Assembly (NCBI RefSeq): GCF_018130825.1
Contig: NZ_JAFCJS010000002.1
Span: forward strand, 434,001-498,000
Direction: 5' to 3'
DNA: 64,000 nucleotides
Source: Bradyrhizobium liaoningense
Lineage (GTDB): Bacteria; Pseudomonadota; Alphaproteobacteria; Rhizobiales; Xanthobacteraceae
Shown: positions 8,288 to 17,598 of the stretch, one piece after another
Layout: each line of letters begins with the position of its first letter
Numbering within the stretch: position 1 is the stretch's first letter
Translations under genes and position numbers: made by a program
The notes under the pieces: model-generated
Told to the model about the DNA's origin: nothing
What the model saw: the letters and a program-made list of their open reading frames with translations, nothing else
Databases searched by the model: none

Positions 8288-9031
8288 TCATCTGGACGCG
8301 GGCGAGTTCGCCTGATCCCGATGGACCGCATTGACCTCGGAGGTGAATTGATAGCCGCCGTTGCGGATCGTGCTGATGTGCTCGTTGTTCGTCACGGCAA
8401 ACAACTTCCGACGTAATCGGCTGACCAGCACATCAATGGACCTGGTCGAATCGTCTGTCACACGCCGTTCGGTCAGATCGAGCAATTGAGGCCGCGATAG
8501 TTTTCGTCCGGCCTTCTTGACGAAGGCGACCAGCAGATCGAATTCACCAGAGGTCAGTGGGAGCGCCGAACCGTTCGGCCGGGTCACTCTTCTTTCGCTC
8601 ACATCCAACAGCAATCCTGCGAAAGAATAGCAATCGATGACCCTGTTATCGCTGCGATCAATGATGCGCAGCCTCGCTCTGATGCGGGCTACCAGCTCCT
8701 TCTCGTTGACCGGCTTGTCGATGCAGTCATCGGCACCGAGCTCGAGCCCAACGATCCGGTCGATGGGATCTCCTCCGCTTGTAAAGAGGATGATGGGAAC
8801 CACGACGCCGCACTCGCGCAGCCTGCGGCACGTTTGAGCTCCGGTTCCGTCGTCATTGGCGACATCGAGAACCACCGCATCGATCGTATTGGCTTCAAAT
8901 TCGTGGCGCGCAGTCCGGCTACAACCAACCGCCGTTGTCCTGAATTGTTGAATCGAAAGATACGAACTGACTGACCGCCGATCCTCTGCGATGGCGGATA
9001 CAAACAGAATGTGGGGCTGCTGTTTCGACAT
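8288..9031 (-). CDS. OmpR/PhoB-type response regulator
   Basis: The 247-residue protein has an N-terminal receiver domain with the acidic pair Glu16-Asp17, the phosphorylatable Asp56 (DAVVLDVAND), Thr84 and Lys106 (CIDKPVNEKEL). The C-terminal winged helix of the OmpR type follows (LTSGEFDLLVAFVKKAGRKLSR ... SIDVLVSRLRRKL ... IRNGGYQF). It should be a DNA-binding transcription regulator driven by a histidine kinase. No kinase gene lies next to it; the only kinase in the window is the decayed one at about 35 kb. The IS66 right end sits immediately downstream and could affect transcript termination. The target genes are unknown. Confidence 0.9.
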   Translation of the reverse strand: MSKQQPHILFVSAIAEDRRSVSSYLSIQQFRTTAVGCSRTARHEFEANTIDAVVLDVANDDGTGAQTCRRLRECGVVVPIILFTSGGDPIDRIVGLELGADDCIDKPVNEKELVARIRARLRIIDRSDNRVIDCYSFAGLLLDVSERRVTRPNGSALPLTSGEFDLLVAFVKKAGRKLSRPQLLDLTERRVTDDSTRSIDVLVSRLRRKLFAVTNNEHISTIRNGGYQFTSEVNAVHRDQANSPASR

Positions 9032-9213
9032 AGTCCGAATTGCAAGATCTTTCGGACAACAACATATCGTTTCGCAGGCTACACTTGATAAGCGTCGTGT
9101 TCAGTTTTGTAACAGATGATTTCAGGCGCCGTATCTTCGTAGCATCAGGGACGTTGTCAATCGCACGCGTGACTAGGCACCCGTGCCTACGAATGAGGCT
9201 TCAGAAGCCTCAT

Positions 9214-9708
9214 TCACTTGGCATCTTTGTTCAAGTCGATTGAGACCTGCGAAACCCAGGCCCCTGGAGCATCCATCACAAACGACTGACGGTTGCCCTT
9301 GGTTTGGATTGTCACCAGAGCGGCAACTGTGTTGCCTTCAATTCTCGCCTCAATCAACCCATCCACACTGGTTCCATAGATCTTACCGCCCTGCCGATAT
9401 TCGCTTTCAAACCAATTTCCGGACAGATCATTTCCGTTCTGCTCGATATTGGCAGACAAGACCATTTTATAGGCTTCGCTTGCGCAACGCAGATCCAATG
9501 TCAGCGATCGGCCTGGCCTCGTAACACTGTACGCGACCTTGCAACGGACCCTCTCTCGGGGGCCATCGGAGGGCTTCATCGACCCTATTCCGGACCATGA
9601 GCCTGCCAATGTCTCCAAGGTTGCCTCCGCATATGAAGGACTTAAGGCTGCCAAGGCCAAGCAAGCCGCGCCCACGCACGTCCGCGTCATCAAAAATTTC
9701 AAAGCCAT
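9214..9708 (-). CDS. Secreted protein, unknown function
   Basis: The 164-residue protein starts with a Sec-type signal peptide (MALKFLMTRTCVGAACLALAALSPSYA) with likely cleavage after SYA, followed by a beta-rich domain (TLETLAGSWSGIGSM ... CKVAYSVTRPGRSLTLDLRC ... GNWFESEYRQGG). Two cysteines in the mature part could form a disulfide. Similar small periplasmic proteins are frequent in rhizobia without an assigned role. It is monocistronic. Confidence 0.65.
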   Translation of the reverse strand: MALKFLMTRTCVGAACLALAALSPSYAEATLETLAGSWSGIGSMKPSDGPRERVRCKVAYSVTRPGRSLTLDLRCASEAYKMVLSANIEQNGNDLSGNWFESEYRQGGKIYGTSVDGLIEARIEGNTVAALVTIQTKGNRQSFVMDAPGAWVSQVSIDLNKDAK

Positions 9709-9903
9709 TACGCCGATCTCCCGATTCGCACATTTGGATCGATCCTACCCACCGTCGACCATCCGCGTTTGACGCAAATGTTTAATTGTGTTGCCAGACC
9801 TGACGGAGGTCCTCGCCGGCAGCTGCCTCTCCTTCACTGCGAGAACGGGCAACGGACGCGCGATTGGCGACCGTGCCAGCGACCACCGCAGATGCGTATC
9901 GAC

Positions 9904-10509
9904 TTAGGCCGCTGTCTGGGCTTCGCGACGAGCGATCAGGCAATAGGCCACAGGGACCACAAACAGCGTGAACAACGTACCGATCGACAACCCCGTGGCG
10001 ATGACAAGCCCCATATTGTAGGGTGACACAGCACCCGCGCCGCTTGCCGTGATCAAGGGAATGACGCCGAGCACCATCGCCGCCGTGGTCATTAGGATCG
10101 ACCTCAGCCGGATCGTTGCCGCCTCAATGATCGCCTCGACGAGGTCCTTCCCCGCCGCCCGCAGTTCGTTGGCGACCTCGACCATCAGAATTCCGTGTTT
10201 GCTGACCAGCCCCATCAGTGTGAGTAACCCGACCTGGGTGTAGATGTTGAGGCTCGCGCCACCGATGCCGATGCTAATGAAGATCAGCGCGCCGGCGAGC
10301 GACATCGGAACTGAAACCAGGATGATGACAGGATCGAGAAAGCTGTTGAACAGCGCCGCAAGCGCCAGGAAGATGATGATTTCGGCGAAAGCAAAGGTGA
10401 CGACGAATCTACCCGACTCCTGCTCAAGCTGCCGCGAGGCGCCGCCGAAATCCACTGATGCTTCATGAGCCGGCGCAGCGGCCTTTCTCTTCGGGCCGAG
10501 CGTAATCAT
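9904..10509 (-). pseudogene. C-terminal remnant of an RND efflux pump
   Basis: Only about the last 190 residues of an AcrB/MexB-type transporter, normally about 1,030 residues, are present. The remnant holds the last transmembrane helices and typical segments: FAFAEIIIFLALAALFNSFLDP, NIYTQVGLLTLMGLVSKHGILMVE and RSILMTTAAMVLGVIPL. The porter and docking domains and the first six helices are missing, and no membrane-fusion partner is nearby. It cannot be a working pump. The bases up to about 10750 show no further homology, so the 5' part was deleted rather than frameshifted. Confidence 0.8.
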
Positions 10510-10752
10510 CCGCCGCGCTGCAGGTGATCACGATCTCCCTTAACTGGTCGCCTTGATTTCAATCGACTACAATTACCGCCTTTTGACGCGCCGTACGCAA
10601 CTGCCGGCGCCGCGGAGTTCCCTTTCCACCGGAGCGACGGGCGAGCGAGCGCGTTTAGGAGATCATTAACGATACTTGCAAATCTCAACAGACTTTAAGA
10701 TCACTGGGAGCTGATCTGCCTAGGCTGAAGAAAATGCCGAAGGACCAGATTG

Positions 10753-11544
10753 ATGAACATCTTCGTGATGAAGCACGGTGACGTATATCGTCGAGCACTT
10801 CGCGACGTTGCGATCGGAATGATCGCCACCGTTCCCCTAACATGGCTGGCTTATGTCTTCCTTTTCGGCAATGACCCGGCTGCGACCGTAAGCAGCGCAT
10901 ACGCAACAACTTGCGTCGCGCTCCTTGGTACGCTGGCCTCCCTTGTCATCGGAGGCAGCATGAGCCTGCATAACCATTTGCTGCAGAAAGAGCTACGCAT
11001 GGCGCAAGCCGAGTTGCTGCGCATCTCTAGAATCGACCAGCTCACCGGGCTCCTCAACCGTAGGGGTTTCAGCGAGATCGGCGCTCAAGCGCTGGCCGAG
11101 GCTTACAACACCCAAACTCCTGCAGTTGCTCTGATGTTGGATATCGATCGCTTCAAGAGGATCAACGATCTATTTGGACACGATTTCGGGGACGCCGTTT
11201 TGATTGAGATCGGCGAAGTACTCAACAACTTTGCCAAGAAGCGCGGCCTTGTGGTAAGCAGACACGGAGGCGAGGAGTTCGCTGCGCTTCTGGTCGGCGA
11301 GTCTCCAGATAATGCGTTCGCTATTGCCGAACAACTCAGGCGCGCATGCGCGCAGAAAGAAGTTGTACGCAATGGCACGCTGACGAAGGTAACGGTCAGT
11401 ATCGGGCTTGCTGCCGCCAAGGGCAGCGAGAGCTTGTCAAAGGTCCTTAGCCTTGCGGACGAGGCGCTTTATCGCGCCAAGCACGGAGGACGAGATCGGG
11501 TGTCGGTACATGGTACCGGAGGAGAACTCCTGCCGGCCTCATAG
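10753..11544 (+). CDS. Membrane-anchored diguanylate cyclase (GGDEF)
   Basis: The 263-residue protein starts at the ATG at 10753, preceded by AAGGA. Two N-terminal hydrophobic segments (about residues 20-40 and 50-72) anchor it in the inner membrane, followed by a short coiled linker and a GGDEF domain: RIDQLTGLLNRRGF, LMLDIDRFKRINDLFGHDFGDAVL and the active-site loop RHGGEEF (GGEEF). These are the residues needed to make cyclic di-GMP from two GTP. No EAL domain is present, and no clear RxxD inhibitory site lies five residues before the loop. A decayed relative lies at about 62.7-63.3 kb. Confidence 0.9.
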   Translation: MNIFVMKHGDVYRRALRDVAIGMIATVPLTWLAYVFLFGNDPAATVSSAYATTCVALLGTLASLVIGGSMSLHNHLLQKELRMAQAELLRISRIDQLTGLLNRRGFSEIGAQALAEAYNTQTPAVALMLDIDRFKRINDLFGHDFGDAVLIEIGEVLNNFAKKRGLVVSRHGGEEFAALLVGESPDNAFAIAEQLRRACAQKEVVRNGTLTKVTVSIGLAAAKGSESLSKVLSLADEALYRAKHGGRDRVSVHGTGGELLPAS

Positions 11545-11660
11545 ACGTTGTAACTCAGTGGGCTACGACACCCCATTCGCCTTCTCGCTGGTTGGCACGG
11601 TTCAGGGACGATCTGTTCAGCTCCTTGAACGCACAAACTGCCCGTGGAGATTGGTGGCTC

Positions 11661-11683
11661 GGCGGGCCCTCATACGGCCCGCC
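11661..11683. terminator. Hairpin between convergent genes
   Basis: GGCGGGCC and GGCCCGCC form a perfect 8-bp stem with a 7-base loop, between the end of the diguanylate cyclase gene and the end of the leftward Liv operon. There is no strong T-run on either side, so it may only weaken or shield both transcripts. Confidence 0.5.
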
Positions 11684-11700
11684 CGTAAGCCCTGGTCTCT

Positions 11701-12861
11701 CTATCGAATGTCATACCCTTTCCAATCCGACGCGATCTGAACCGAGTTCTCGGCAGGGTTCCAGCGATACACTCTGTAGTACTGCCTGGTTCGGAAGTGA
11801 TTGTCCTTGGTCCATTCGATCGGCCCTCCACGCAGGCCCTTTGTATCAACCTTCAGCACGGACATGGCATCCTTCAGCCTCGTCGGAGCCGTCGGCCAAC
11901 CAGCCGACCTTAAGGTCGCTTCTATGGCCATGCCACCGATCCAGCCGTCAGTCATCTGCTCCGGCTTGTAGGTCGAACCAGCCTCTCTTGCGGCCCTTGA
12001 GATTTCCTTCTGAACGGCGAGTCCTTCAAAAAACATCGCGTTCGATCCCAACGCGTAGAGCTCCCCGTCCTTGATTTGAGCCAACTCACCTTCGGTCTCA
12101 GGAAGCACGTTGAGCGCGTAGCTGCCGTTCCAACCAAGCTTGCGCAAGGCACCGAATGTCTTGATCTCGGTGATCCACGGTGCCCAGCAATAGACCCAAT
12201 CCGGCGCTCCCTGCATGATCTTGGTCGCGAACGGCGTATAGTCGGCCGTGGCTGGCGGGATGACCTCCTTGCCGATCACCTTCATACCCGCTTCCGCCGC
12301 GAATTTTTCAGCGGCATCGATCCCGAGCCGTGACACGGGAATCGCCATGGCCGCGAGGCCGATATTGATCGCGCCATTCGATTTCTGCTTGATGAAATCG
12401 ATTGTCGCCCGGGCATCATGGGTTGCCGAAAATGAAGTCGTGCAGAACAGGAATTCGTTTGCCGGCGGATAGACCTCGGATGGACAAACCGACCCGGCGA
12501 ACAGCAGCGGAACGCCCACGCGCTGTGCTTCTGCAATCATTGGGGCGAAGGTCGATGACAGGCTTGTATTGATAAGCAGCGAGACGTTGTCCTGGGTCAG
12601 CAGCTTCTTGGCATTGGCTGCGGCCTTCGACGGCTCACTCTGATCGTCTTGCAAGATCAGCGTAATCGGCCGGCCGTTGACACCGCCTGCCTTGTTGAGC
12701 CGGTCGACATAAAGCCTCAGCCCCTCCGCCGCGCCAGCGACCGTGCTCGCGCCCGGCCCCGTAAGCGCCGCGCTCATGCCGATCACATAGCTTTCCTGCG
12801 CCTGCGCCGCTCCTGCCAAGGCAAACATCGCAGAAATAACACCTAATCTAACAAATCGCAT
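11701..12861 (-). CDS. Liv-type ABC transporter substrate-binding protein
   Basis: The start is the ATG at 12861, preceded by GGGAGGCGTAAA; the frame is open further upstream without a ribosome site. The 386-residue product has a signal peptide (MRFVRLGVISAMFALAGAAQAQ) and the type I periplasmic binding fold of LivK/HAAT proteins (YVIGMSAALTGPGAS, ADYTPFATKIMQGAPDWVY). It is the last gene of a leftward operon behind livG. Members of this family next to catabolic genes often carry aromatic acids rather than amino acids. Given the neighbouring tph-like and P450 operons, an aromatic carboxylate is the likely ligand; that is an inference. Confidence 0.85.
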   Translation of the reverse strand: MRFVRLGVISAMFALAGAAQAQESYVIGMSAALTGPGASTVAGAAEGLRLYVDRLNKAGGVNGRPITLILQDDQSEPSKAAANAKKLLTQDNVSLLINTSLSSTFAPMIAEAQRVGVPLLFAGSVCPSEVYPPANEFLFCTTSFSATHDARATIDFIKQKSNGAINIGLAAMAIPVSRLGIDAAEKFAAEAGMKVIGKEVIPPATADYTPFATKIMQGAPDWVYCWAPWITEIKTFGALRKLGWNGSYALNVLPETEGELAQIKDGELYALGSNAMFFEGLAVQKEISRAAREAGSTYKPEQMTDGWIGGMAIEATLRSAGWPTAPTRLKDAMSVLKVDTKGLRGGPIEWTKDNHFRTRQYYRVYRWNPAENSVQIASDWKGYDIR

Positions 12862-12966
12862 TTTACGCCTCCCGCTACACCGATCTATCGTCCTTGCCCT
12901 TGCACCGCCCTCGAAGCCGAGCCGGCGCTGGCGAGCGACTGTCTTGAGCTCGCCCATAAGTTCTCG

Positions 12967-13785
12967 TTATGCCTCGCCGAGATAGGCCTTGATGACCTCT
13001 GGGCTGTCCAGCACCTCGCGTGGCGCACCGTCAGCCAGCGAACGACCATAGTCGAGCACGTGAATCCGATCTGCGATGTCCGAGACCATCTCCATATCGT
13101 GTTCGATCCATATGATCGGCAATGCCAGCTCCGACTTGCTCATAAGGATCAGATAGGCGAGATTCTCGCGGTCGTCTCGCGACAGACCTGCCGACGGCTC
13201 ATCCAGCAGCAGCACTGACGGCTCGGCCGCAAGCGCGCGCGCGAAGCCCACGATCTTCTGCTGTCCGAACGAGAGATCGCCCGCGGCCACATCACGGCTG
13301 CGTTCCAGTCCCACGAACTTCAGAACATCTTCGGCGCGACAGCGATGCCTCTCCTCCTCGCCGCGAATAGTTCGCATCCGGCACATCTCCGCCAATACCG
13401 ATGTCCTGATGCGGGCGTGCCGCGCCGCGAGCAAATTGTCGATCACGCTCATCTGCGGGAACAATTCCCCGTGCTGAAAGGTCCTGGAGATGCCTAGCTG
13501 CGCGACGCGATCCGGCCTAAGGCCGGTTATGTCGGCATCGCCCAGACGAACTCGGCCCGCGGACGGCCGGTAGAGACCACTGATACAGTTCAGTAGGCTG
13601 GTCTTGCCGGCCCCGTTGGGCCCTATCAGCGCAAGAAGCTCGCCGACGCGCACGTTGAGGGATATTCCGTTCAGTACCGTGAGGCCTCCGAACGCGAGAC
13701 TGACGCTCTCCACCGAGAGTGCGACGCCATTGGACGCGGCGCTATCTGCCGGTTTGAGGCCGATGACAGAGCTATCAACAGTCAC
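12967..13785 (-). CDS. livG: Liv-type ABC transporter ATP-binding protein LivG
   Basis: The 272-residue ATPase has Walker A (LIGPNGAGKTSLLN), the Q-loop region (GISRTFQHGELFPQMSV), the signature (DLSFGQQKIVGFARAL), Walker B (VLLLDEPSAGL) and the H-loop (IIWIEHDMEM). The signature reads LSFGQ rather than LSGGQ, a common LivG variant. Its ATG overlaps the livF stop codon by four bases. It drives uptake together with livF and the two permeases upstream. Confidence 0.9.
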   Translation of the reverse strand: MTVDSSVIGLKPADSAASNGVALSVESVSLAFGGLTVLNGISLNVRVGELLALIGPNGAGKTSLLNCISGLYRPSAGRVRLGDADITGLRPDRVAQLGISRTFQHGELFPQMSVIDNLLAARHARIRTSVLAEMCRMRTIRGEEERHRCRAEDVLKFVGLERSRDVAAGDLSFGQQKIVGFARALAAEPSVLLLDEPSAGLSRDDRENLAYLILMSKSELALPIIWIEHDMEMVSDIADRIHVLDYGRSLADGAPREVLDSPEVIKAYLGEA

Positions 13786-14609
13786 GCAGGTGATCTCCCG
13801 CCGTTGAGTGCGCCGCGGGCCAGAGCTATGTCGCGATAGCTCCGCCGCTCAACATTGGACGCGCCGTGACCGAGATAGGCACTCTGCACGGACGGGTTCC
13901 GGCGCAAGTCGGCCGCGGTGCCGGCGATAGCGACACGCCCGTTCTCGAGCACATAGCCATAGTCCGCGATCTTGAGTGCGACGCTCGCGCTCTGTTCAAC
14001 CAGCAAGATGGTCAAACGCATTTCGCGGCGTAACGAGAGCAGACGGTTCGCGATTTCCTCGACGATGACGGGTGCAAGCCCAAGCGACAACTCATCGATC
14101 AGCAACAGGTCTGGCCTGCTGACAACCGCCGCACCAATCGCAAGCATCTGCCGCTCCCCACCCGACAACAGACCCGCCGATTTTCTGACGTGGGTCACCA
14201 GCCGTGGAAAGGTCTCGAAGACCAGCTCAACGAGCTGCGAACGCTGTATCTTGGTGAGGTTGGGCGATGCAACCGCCTCCAAATTCTCCTGCACGGTAAG
14301 ACCTGGAAACACCTTATCGCGCTCCGGAATGAGACGGACCCCAAGCCGAGCGACGCCGTCCGGACGCCAATTCTCGATCGGCTGGCCGAGGTAGTGGATT
14401 CGACCACGCGACACGCGGGCATTGTCCAGGCCGATGAACCCCGAGATCGCGCGCAAAGTGGTCGACTTGCCTGCGCCGTTGGCGCCCAAGAGCGCGGTAA
14501 TCTCGCCATCTCTGATATCCAACGAGACGTCTCGCAACGCCACGATGGCTCGTTGATAAATCACCTCGAGATGTTCGACAGCAAGAACAACTGCGCCGCG
14601 GGTGCTCAC
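13782..14609 (-). CDS. livF: Liv-type ABC transporter ATP-binding protein LivF
   Basis: The true start is the GTG at 14609, which overlaps the livM stop codon (GTGA) and gives 275 residues; the longer open frame is a shadow of livM. Motifs: Walker A ALLGANGAGKSTTLRAI, LIPERDKVFPGLTV, signature LLSGGERQMLAIGAAV, Walker B LLLIDELSLGL (Glu followed by Leu rather than Pro) and LLVEQSASVAL. It pairs with LivG, with four-base overlaps to both neighbours showing tight coupling. Confidence 0.9.
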   Translation of the reverse strand: MSTRGAVVLAVEHLEVIYQRAIVALRDVSLDIRDGEITALLGANGAGKSTTLRAISGFIGLDNARVSRGRIHYLGQPIENWRPDGVARLGVRLIPERDKVFPGLTVQENLEAVASPNLTKIQRSQLVELVFETFPRLVTHVRKSAGLLSGGERQMLAIGAAVVSRPDLLLIDELSLGLAPVIVEEIANRLLSLRREMRLTILLVEQSASVALKIADYGYVLENGRVAIAGTAADLRRNPSVQSAYLGHGASNVERRSYRDIALARGALNGGRSPA

Positions 14610-15640
14610 GAGACCTTCTCCAGCGTCCGCACGCGAACACGTCTGGTTTCCAGCTGGACGCGAATACGACGCCCAATCGCTACGAGACCGCCCGGCTCCA
14701 GGACCAGAAAGGCAATCATCACCAGGCCAAAGACGGCGTAGTTGACGGCGAAGATCTGGCTGGCATAACCACTGGCGCCCGGCAGCAGAGCGACTGACGC
14801 TTCGATGGCATAGGGCAGGATGGTGAGAAACACCGCGCCGAGAACGGCGCCCACCAACGACCCCATCCCGCCGACGATGATCATAGCGACATACTGAACC
14901 GAGAGCATCAGCGGGAATGCATCGACAGACACGAAGCCACGATAGGATGCGAAGAGAGCGCCACCAACCGCGGTTGCCGCCGAGGTGACCACAAAGGCCA
15001 TCAACTTGGCCCGTGCTACGTTCACGCCGAGTGCAGCCGCCACGACCTCGTTGACGTGAAGCGCGCCCCAAGCTCGCCCGGTGCGACTGGCCAAGAGATT
15101 GCGCGCGCCCCAGAAGACCAGGATCACGGCGGCGAGCAGGATGAAATACCATCCGCGGGCGTCGGTGAAGCGATAGCCAAGGACCGACGGCGGCGCGATC
15201 AGGATTCCTGTCGAAAAACCACGTTTGGTCTCATACTCGCCGCCAAGATAAATCACGGCAAAATACAGTGCGAGCGTGCTCACGGCGAGATAAAGTCCGC
15301 GCAATCGCAGGCTTGGCAAACCAAATACCAGACCGAGTATCATGCCAATCGCGCCCGCGACAGGAATTGTCGAAAAAACCGGCACGTTAAATTCCTTCAC
15401 CAGAATTCCAGTCGTGAAAGCGCCGGCTGCGATCAGCCCCGCATGGCCAAGCGAGACTTGCCCGGCGAAGCCGGTCAGGACCATGAGCGACAGTGAGCCA
15501 ATGCAGGCCAGGAACACCTGGCAGAGCAAATCGATCTGGAAGGGCGTGGCGACGAGGGGAATGGTCGACGCGACAATAAAGATCACCCCTCGCCTCAGCC
15601 AAGCCAGCCCCACGATCTCACCTATTGACGAACTAGACAC
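14606..15640 (-). CDS. livM: Liv-type ABC transporter permease LivM
   Basis: I choose the GTG at 15640, which overlaps the livH stop codon (GTGTCTAG) and follows GGGAGG; the frame continues upstream inside livH. The 344-residue product has many hydrophobic helices and the LivM landmarks GFAGQVSLGHAGLIAAGAF, LPSLRLRGLYLAVSTLAL and the EAA-type loop GGMGSLVGAVLGAVFLTILP. It forms the membrane channel with LivH. Confidence 0.88.
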   Translation of the reverse strand: MSSSSIGEIVGLAWLRRGVIFIVASTIPLVATPFQIDLLCQVFLACIGSLSLMVLTGFAGQVSLGHAGLIAAGAFTTGILVKEFNVPVFSTIPVAGAIGMILGLVFGLPSLRLRGLYLAVSTLALYFAVIYLGGEYETKRGFSTGILIAPPSVLGYRFTDARGWYFILLAAVILVFWGARNLLASRTGRAWGALHVNEVVAAALGVNVARAKLMAFVVTSAATAVGGALFASYRGFVSVDAFPLMLSVQYVAMIIVGGMGSLVGAVLGAVFLTILPYAIEASVALLPGASGYASQIFAVNYAVFGLVMIAFLVLEPGGLVAIGRRIRVQLETRRVRVRTLEKVS

Positions 15641-16511
15641 GGTCAAGCGCCTCCCGCGTCCCGAACAGGCCCCAGGGACGGATCGCGAGCACAACGATCA
15701 AGACCAAGAATGGCACAACGTCAGATAACAGCGGGTCCACAACTTGAATGAGCAAGACCTCGACTGCGGCAACGAGCAGCGCCCCGAATAACGCGCCAAC
15801 GAGGCTGTCCAGGCCGCCAACCAGCGCGGCCGGAAACGCCTTCAGTCCGATCATCGTCATGGTGCTATCGAGGCCGGAATCAAGCGAGATCAGAATACCT
15901 GCCGTCGCTCCCGCGAACGTCGACAGTCCCCATGTCAGCGCGTAGATGGCGCCGAGATTGATCCCACGCTGAGCGGCAAGCAGCGGATTTTCACCGACCG
16001 CGCGCGTGCGAATACCCCACTTCGTCAGATAGAGCGCTACGAACAGTGTCAGGTAGATCAAAACGGTCGCAGCGATCAGCGACAATGAGAATGTCGATAT
16101 GCGCGCGCCGGCGAACAGCTCTATCGATCGATTCGTCAAACCGATGATTCGGGCCGGATACTGTTGTTGCGCTGACCAAATCATTAGCACCAGGCCACGG
16201 AGCGTGACACCCAGCGCGATCGTGGCAAGTACCGCCGCCAGCACAGCTTGCCCGGTTATCCGCTGGATCAACAGGACATAGACGAGAATGCCAACAAAGG
16301 CGCTCAGCAGCGCAGCACCCGCCAGCGACACGATGGGGGACGACGAAATGCCGGACGCGACGGCAATCACCAGATAGCTGCCGAGCATCATCAGCTCGCC
16401 ATGCGCGAGGTTCAAAACACGGCTCGTCCGATAGACCAGGACATAGCCGCTTGCGATCAGTGCGTAGATCGCGGCCAGCACAACGATGTTGATCACAAGC
16501 TGTATTGTCAC
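15633..16511 (-). CDS. livH: Liv-type ABC transporter permease LivH
   Basis: This is the first gene of the leftward Liv operon. The GTG at 16511 gives 292 residues with the usual LivH N-terminus (VTIQLVINIVVLAAIYALIASGY) and has AAGAGA upstream; a GTG at 16583 would add 24 atypical residues. Landmarks are RTSRVLNLAHGELMMLGSYL and the loop GGLDSLVGALFGALLVAAVEVL. Its promoter region, shared with the divergent iclR-type gene, contains the palindrome at 16672-16688, so uptake is probably controlled by that regulator. Confidence 0.85.
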   Translation of the reverse strand: MTIQLVINIVVLAAIYALIASGYVLVYRTSRVLNLAHGELMMLGSYLVIAVASGISSSPIVSLAGAALLSAFVGILVYVLLIQRITGQAVLAAVLATIALGVTLRGLVLMIWSAQQQYPARIIGLTNRSIELFAGARISTFSLSLIAATVLIYLTLFVALYLTKWGIRTRAVGENPLLAAQRGINLGAIYALTWGLSTFAGATAGILISLDSGLDSTMTMIGLKAFPAALVGGLDSLVGALFGALLVAAVEVLLIQVVDPLLSDVVPFLVLIVVLAIRPWGLFGTREALDRV

Positions 16512-16653
16512 CGGATATCTCTTGATGATGAACGGACCGAAGGGCTCGCGCGCCGCGCGGGTCAATTCAAAGGGGGACGACACTCGGCCCTGGCACTCTT
16601 GGTGAAGATCGCCGACAGATCGCGCCCAAAAACGAACGTCACGTCACCCTCCC

Positions 16654-16683
16654 TTGACACCCAGCGAAAAGTGTTCGTATATC
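16654..16683 (+). promoter_or_regulatory. Putative promoter of the IclR-type regulator gene
   Basis: TTGACA at 16654-16659 is followed, after 18 bases, by TATATC at 16678-16683. The -10 box lies inside the palindromic operator, so bound regulator would block its own transcription. Confidence 0.5.
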
Positions 16684-16688
16684 GAACA
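16672..16688. promoter_or_regulatory. IclR-type operator (livH-iclR intergenic)
   Basis: TGTTCG-TATAT-CGAACA has perfect 6-bp arms around a 5-base spacer. The same core recurs before the tph-like operon and, with spacer TTATT, before the P450 operon. GTTCG-N5-CGAAC resembles the operators of IclR-family aromatic regulators such as PcaU and PobR. Confidence 0.65.
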
Positions 16689-16718
16689 TCTGACTGTTTT
16701 GTTGAACATTGGGCTGTA

Positions 16719-17552
16719 ATGCCGATGACTGTCAAGCGCGTTAAGCGAACACCGTCTTCCGAACCACGCCGTCCTGCCGAAGGCATGGGTGGCTTGGCGA
16801 AAGGCCTCGCCATCATCGAGGCTCTCTCCTCGTTCGGCGTCCAAAGCGCGGCCGACGCGGCGCGCGCCGCACAATCGACACGCGCGGCCGCACGCCGGTG
16901 CCTGCTTACGCTGGTCGAATTGGGCTACGTGGAGCGCGTCGGACGCGAGTTCAAGCCGCTGCCAAGGCTGCGCAACCTCGGCCAGCCCGGAAGCTTGCGC
17001 GACAGACTGATCGAGACGAGCGCGAGCATTCTTGCCTCCGGTCGCGACAAGCTGAATGAGTCCGTGTCGCTGGCCGTACTCGAAGGTGAGAGTGTTCTGT
17101 TCGTGGCGCGAGCCGAAGCCGAACACATTGTGTCCACCGGCGTGCGCATCGGCGCGCGGCTTCCAGCCTACTGTTCGGCGACGGGCCGCGTTCTTCTCGG
17201 CGCCCTCGCCGACCAAGATATACGTGGCATCATCGGCAGCAAAACATTAGCTCAGCGGACCCCGAAGACGATTGTTAAACCCACGCTTCTTCTGCAGGAA
17301 ATCAACCAGAGCCGAGCGTCCGGCTTCGCGCTCTGCGACGAAGAGCTCGAACTTGGCATGCGCGCAATGGCGGTGCCGGTTCGTGACATCGACGGCAAGA
17401 TCGTCGCCGCGCTCAGCGTCAGCGCCTATACGGCGCGCATCAATCGTAAGGTATTTTTGACGCAGTTCCTCGACGTTATTCGTGACTGCGCTGCCCAACT
17501 CGAGGAACAATGCTTCGGCAGACGCCGTCCGTCAGTAGACGAGGGCAAATAG
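16719..17552 (+). CDS. IclR-family transcription regulator
   Basis: The ATG at 16719 gives 277 residues, the usual IclR length; the open frame continues upstream but that part antisenses livH. The N-terminal winged helix (GGLAKGLAIIEALSSFG ... AARRCLLTLVELGYVERVG) is followed by the IclR effector domain (SASILASGRDKLNESVSLAVLEGESVLFVAR ... RIGARLPAYCSATGRVLLGAL ... SGFALCDEELELGMRAMAVPVRD). IclR members control protocatechuate, 4-hydroxybenzoate and terephthalate genes (PcaR/PcaU, PobR, TphR). Its position between the Liv operon and the P450 and tph operons, and a repeated palindrome at all three promoters, make it the probable local regulator. The inducer is unknown. Confidence 0.9.
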   Translation: MPMTVKRVKRTPSSEPRRPAEGMGGLAKGLAIIEALSSFGVQSAADAARAAQSTRAAARRCLLTLVELGYVERVGREFKPLPRLRNLGQPGSLRDRLIETSASILASGRDKLNESVSLAVLEGESVLFVARAEAEHIVSTGVRIGARLPAYCSATGRVLLGALADQDIRGIIGSKTLAQRTPKTIVKPTLLLQEINQSRASGFALCDEELELGMRAMAVPVRDIDGKIVAALSVSAYTARINRKVFLTQFLDVIRDCAAQLEEQCFGRRRPSVDEGK

Positions 17553-17598
17553 TCTGCGAAAAGACCTGACCGCGCCGCATAGAAGCTATCGACGGATA

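Noticed and set aside
13782..15152. A 456-residue LivF
   Set aside because: The first 181 codons are a shadow of livM; the GTG at 14609 overlaps the livM stop codon and gives the normal start.
16248..16718. A longer IclR protein starting at 16248
   Set aside because: This part is antisense to livH, lacks coding character, and the ATG at 16719 gives the normal family length.
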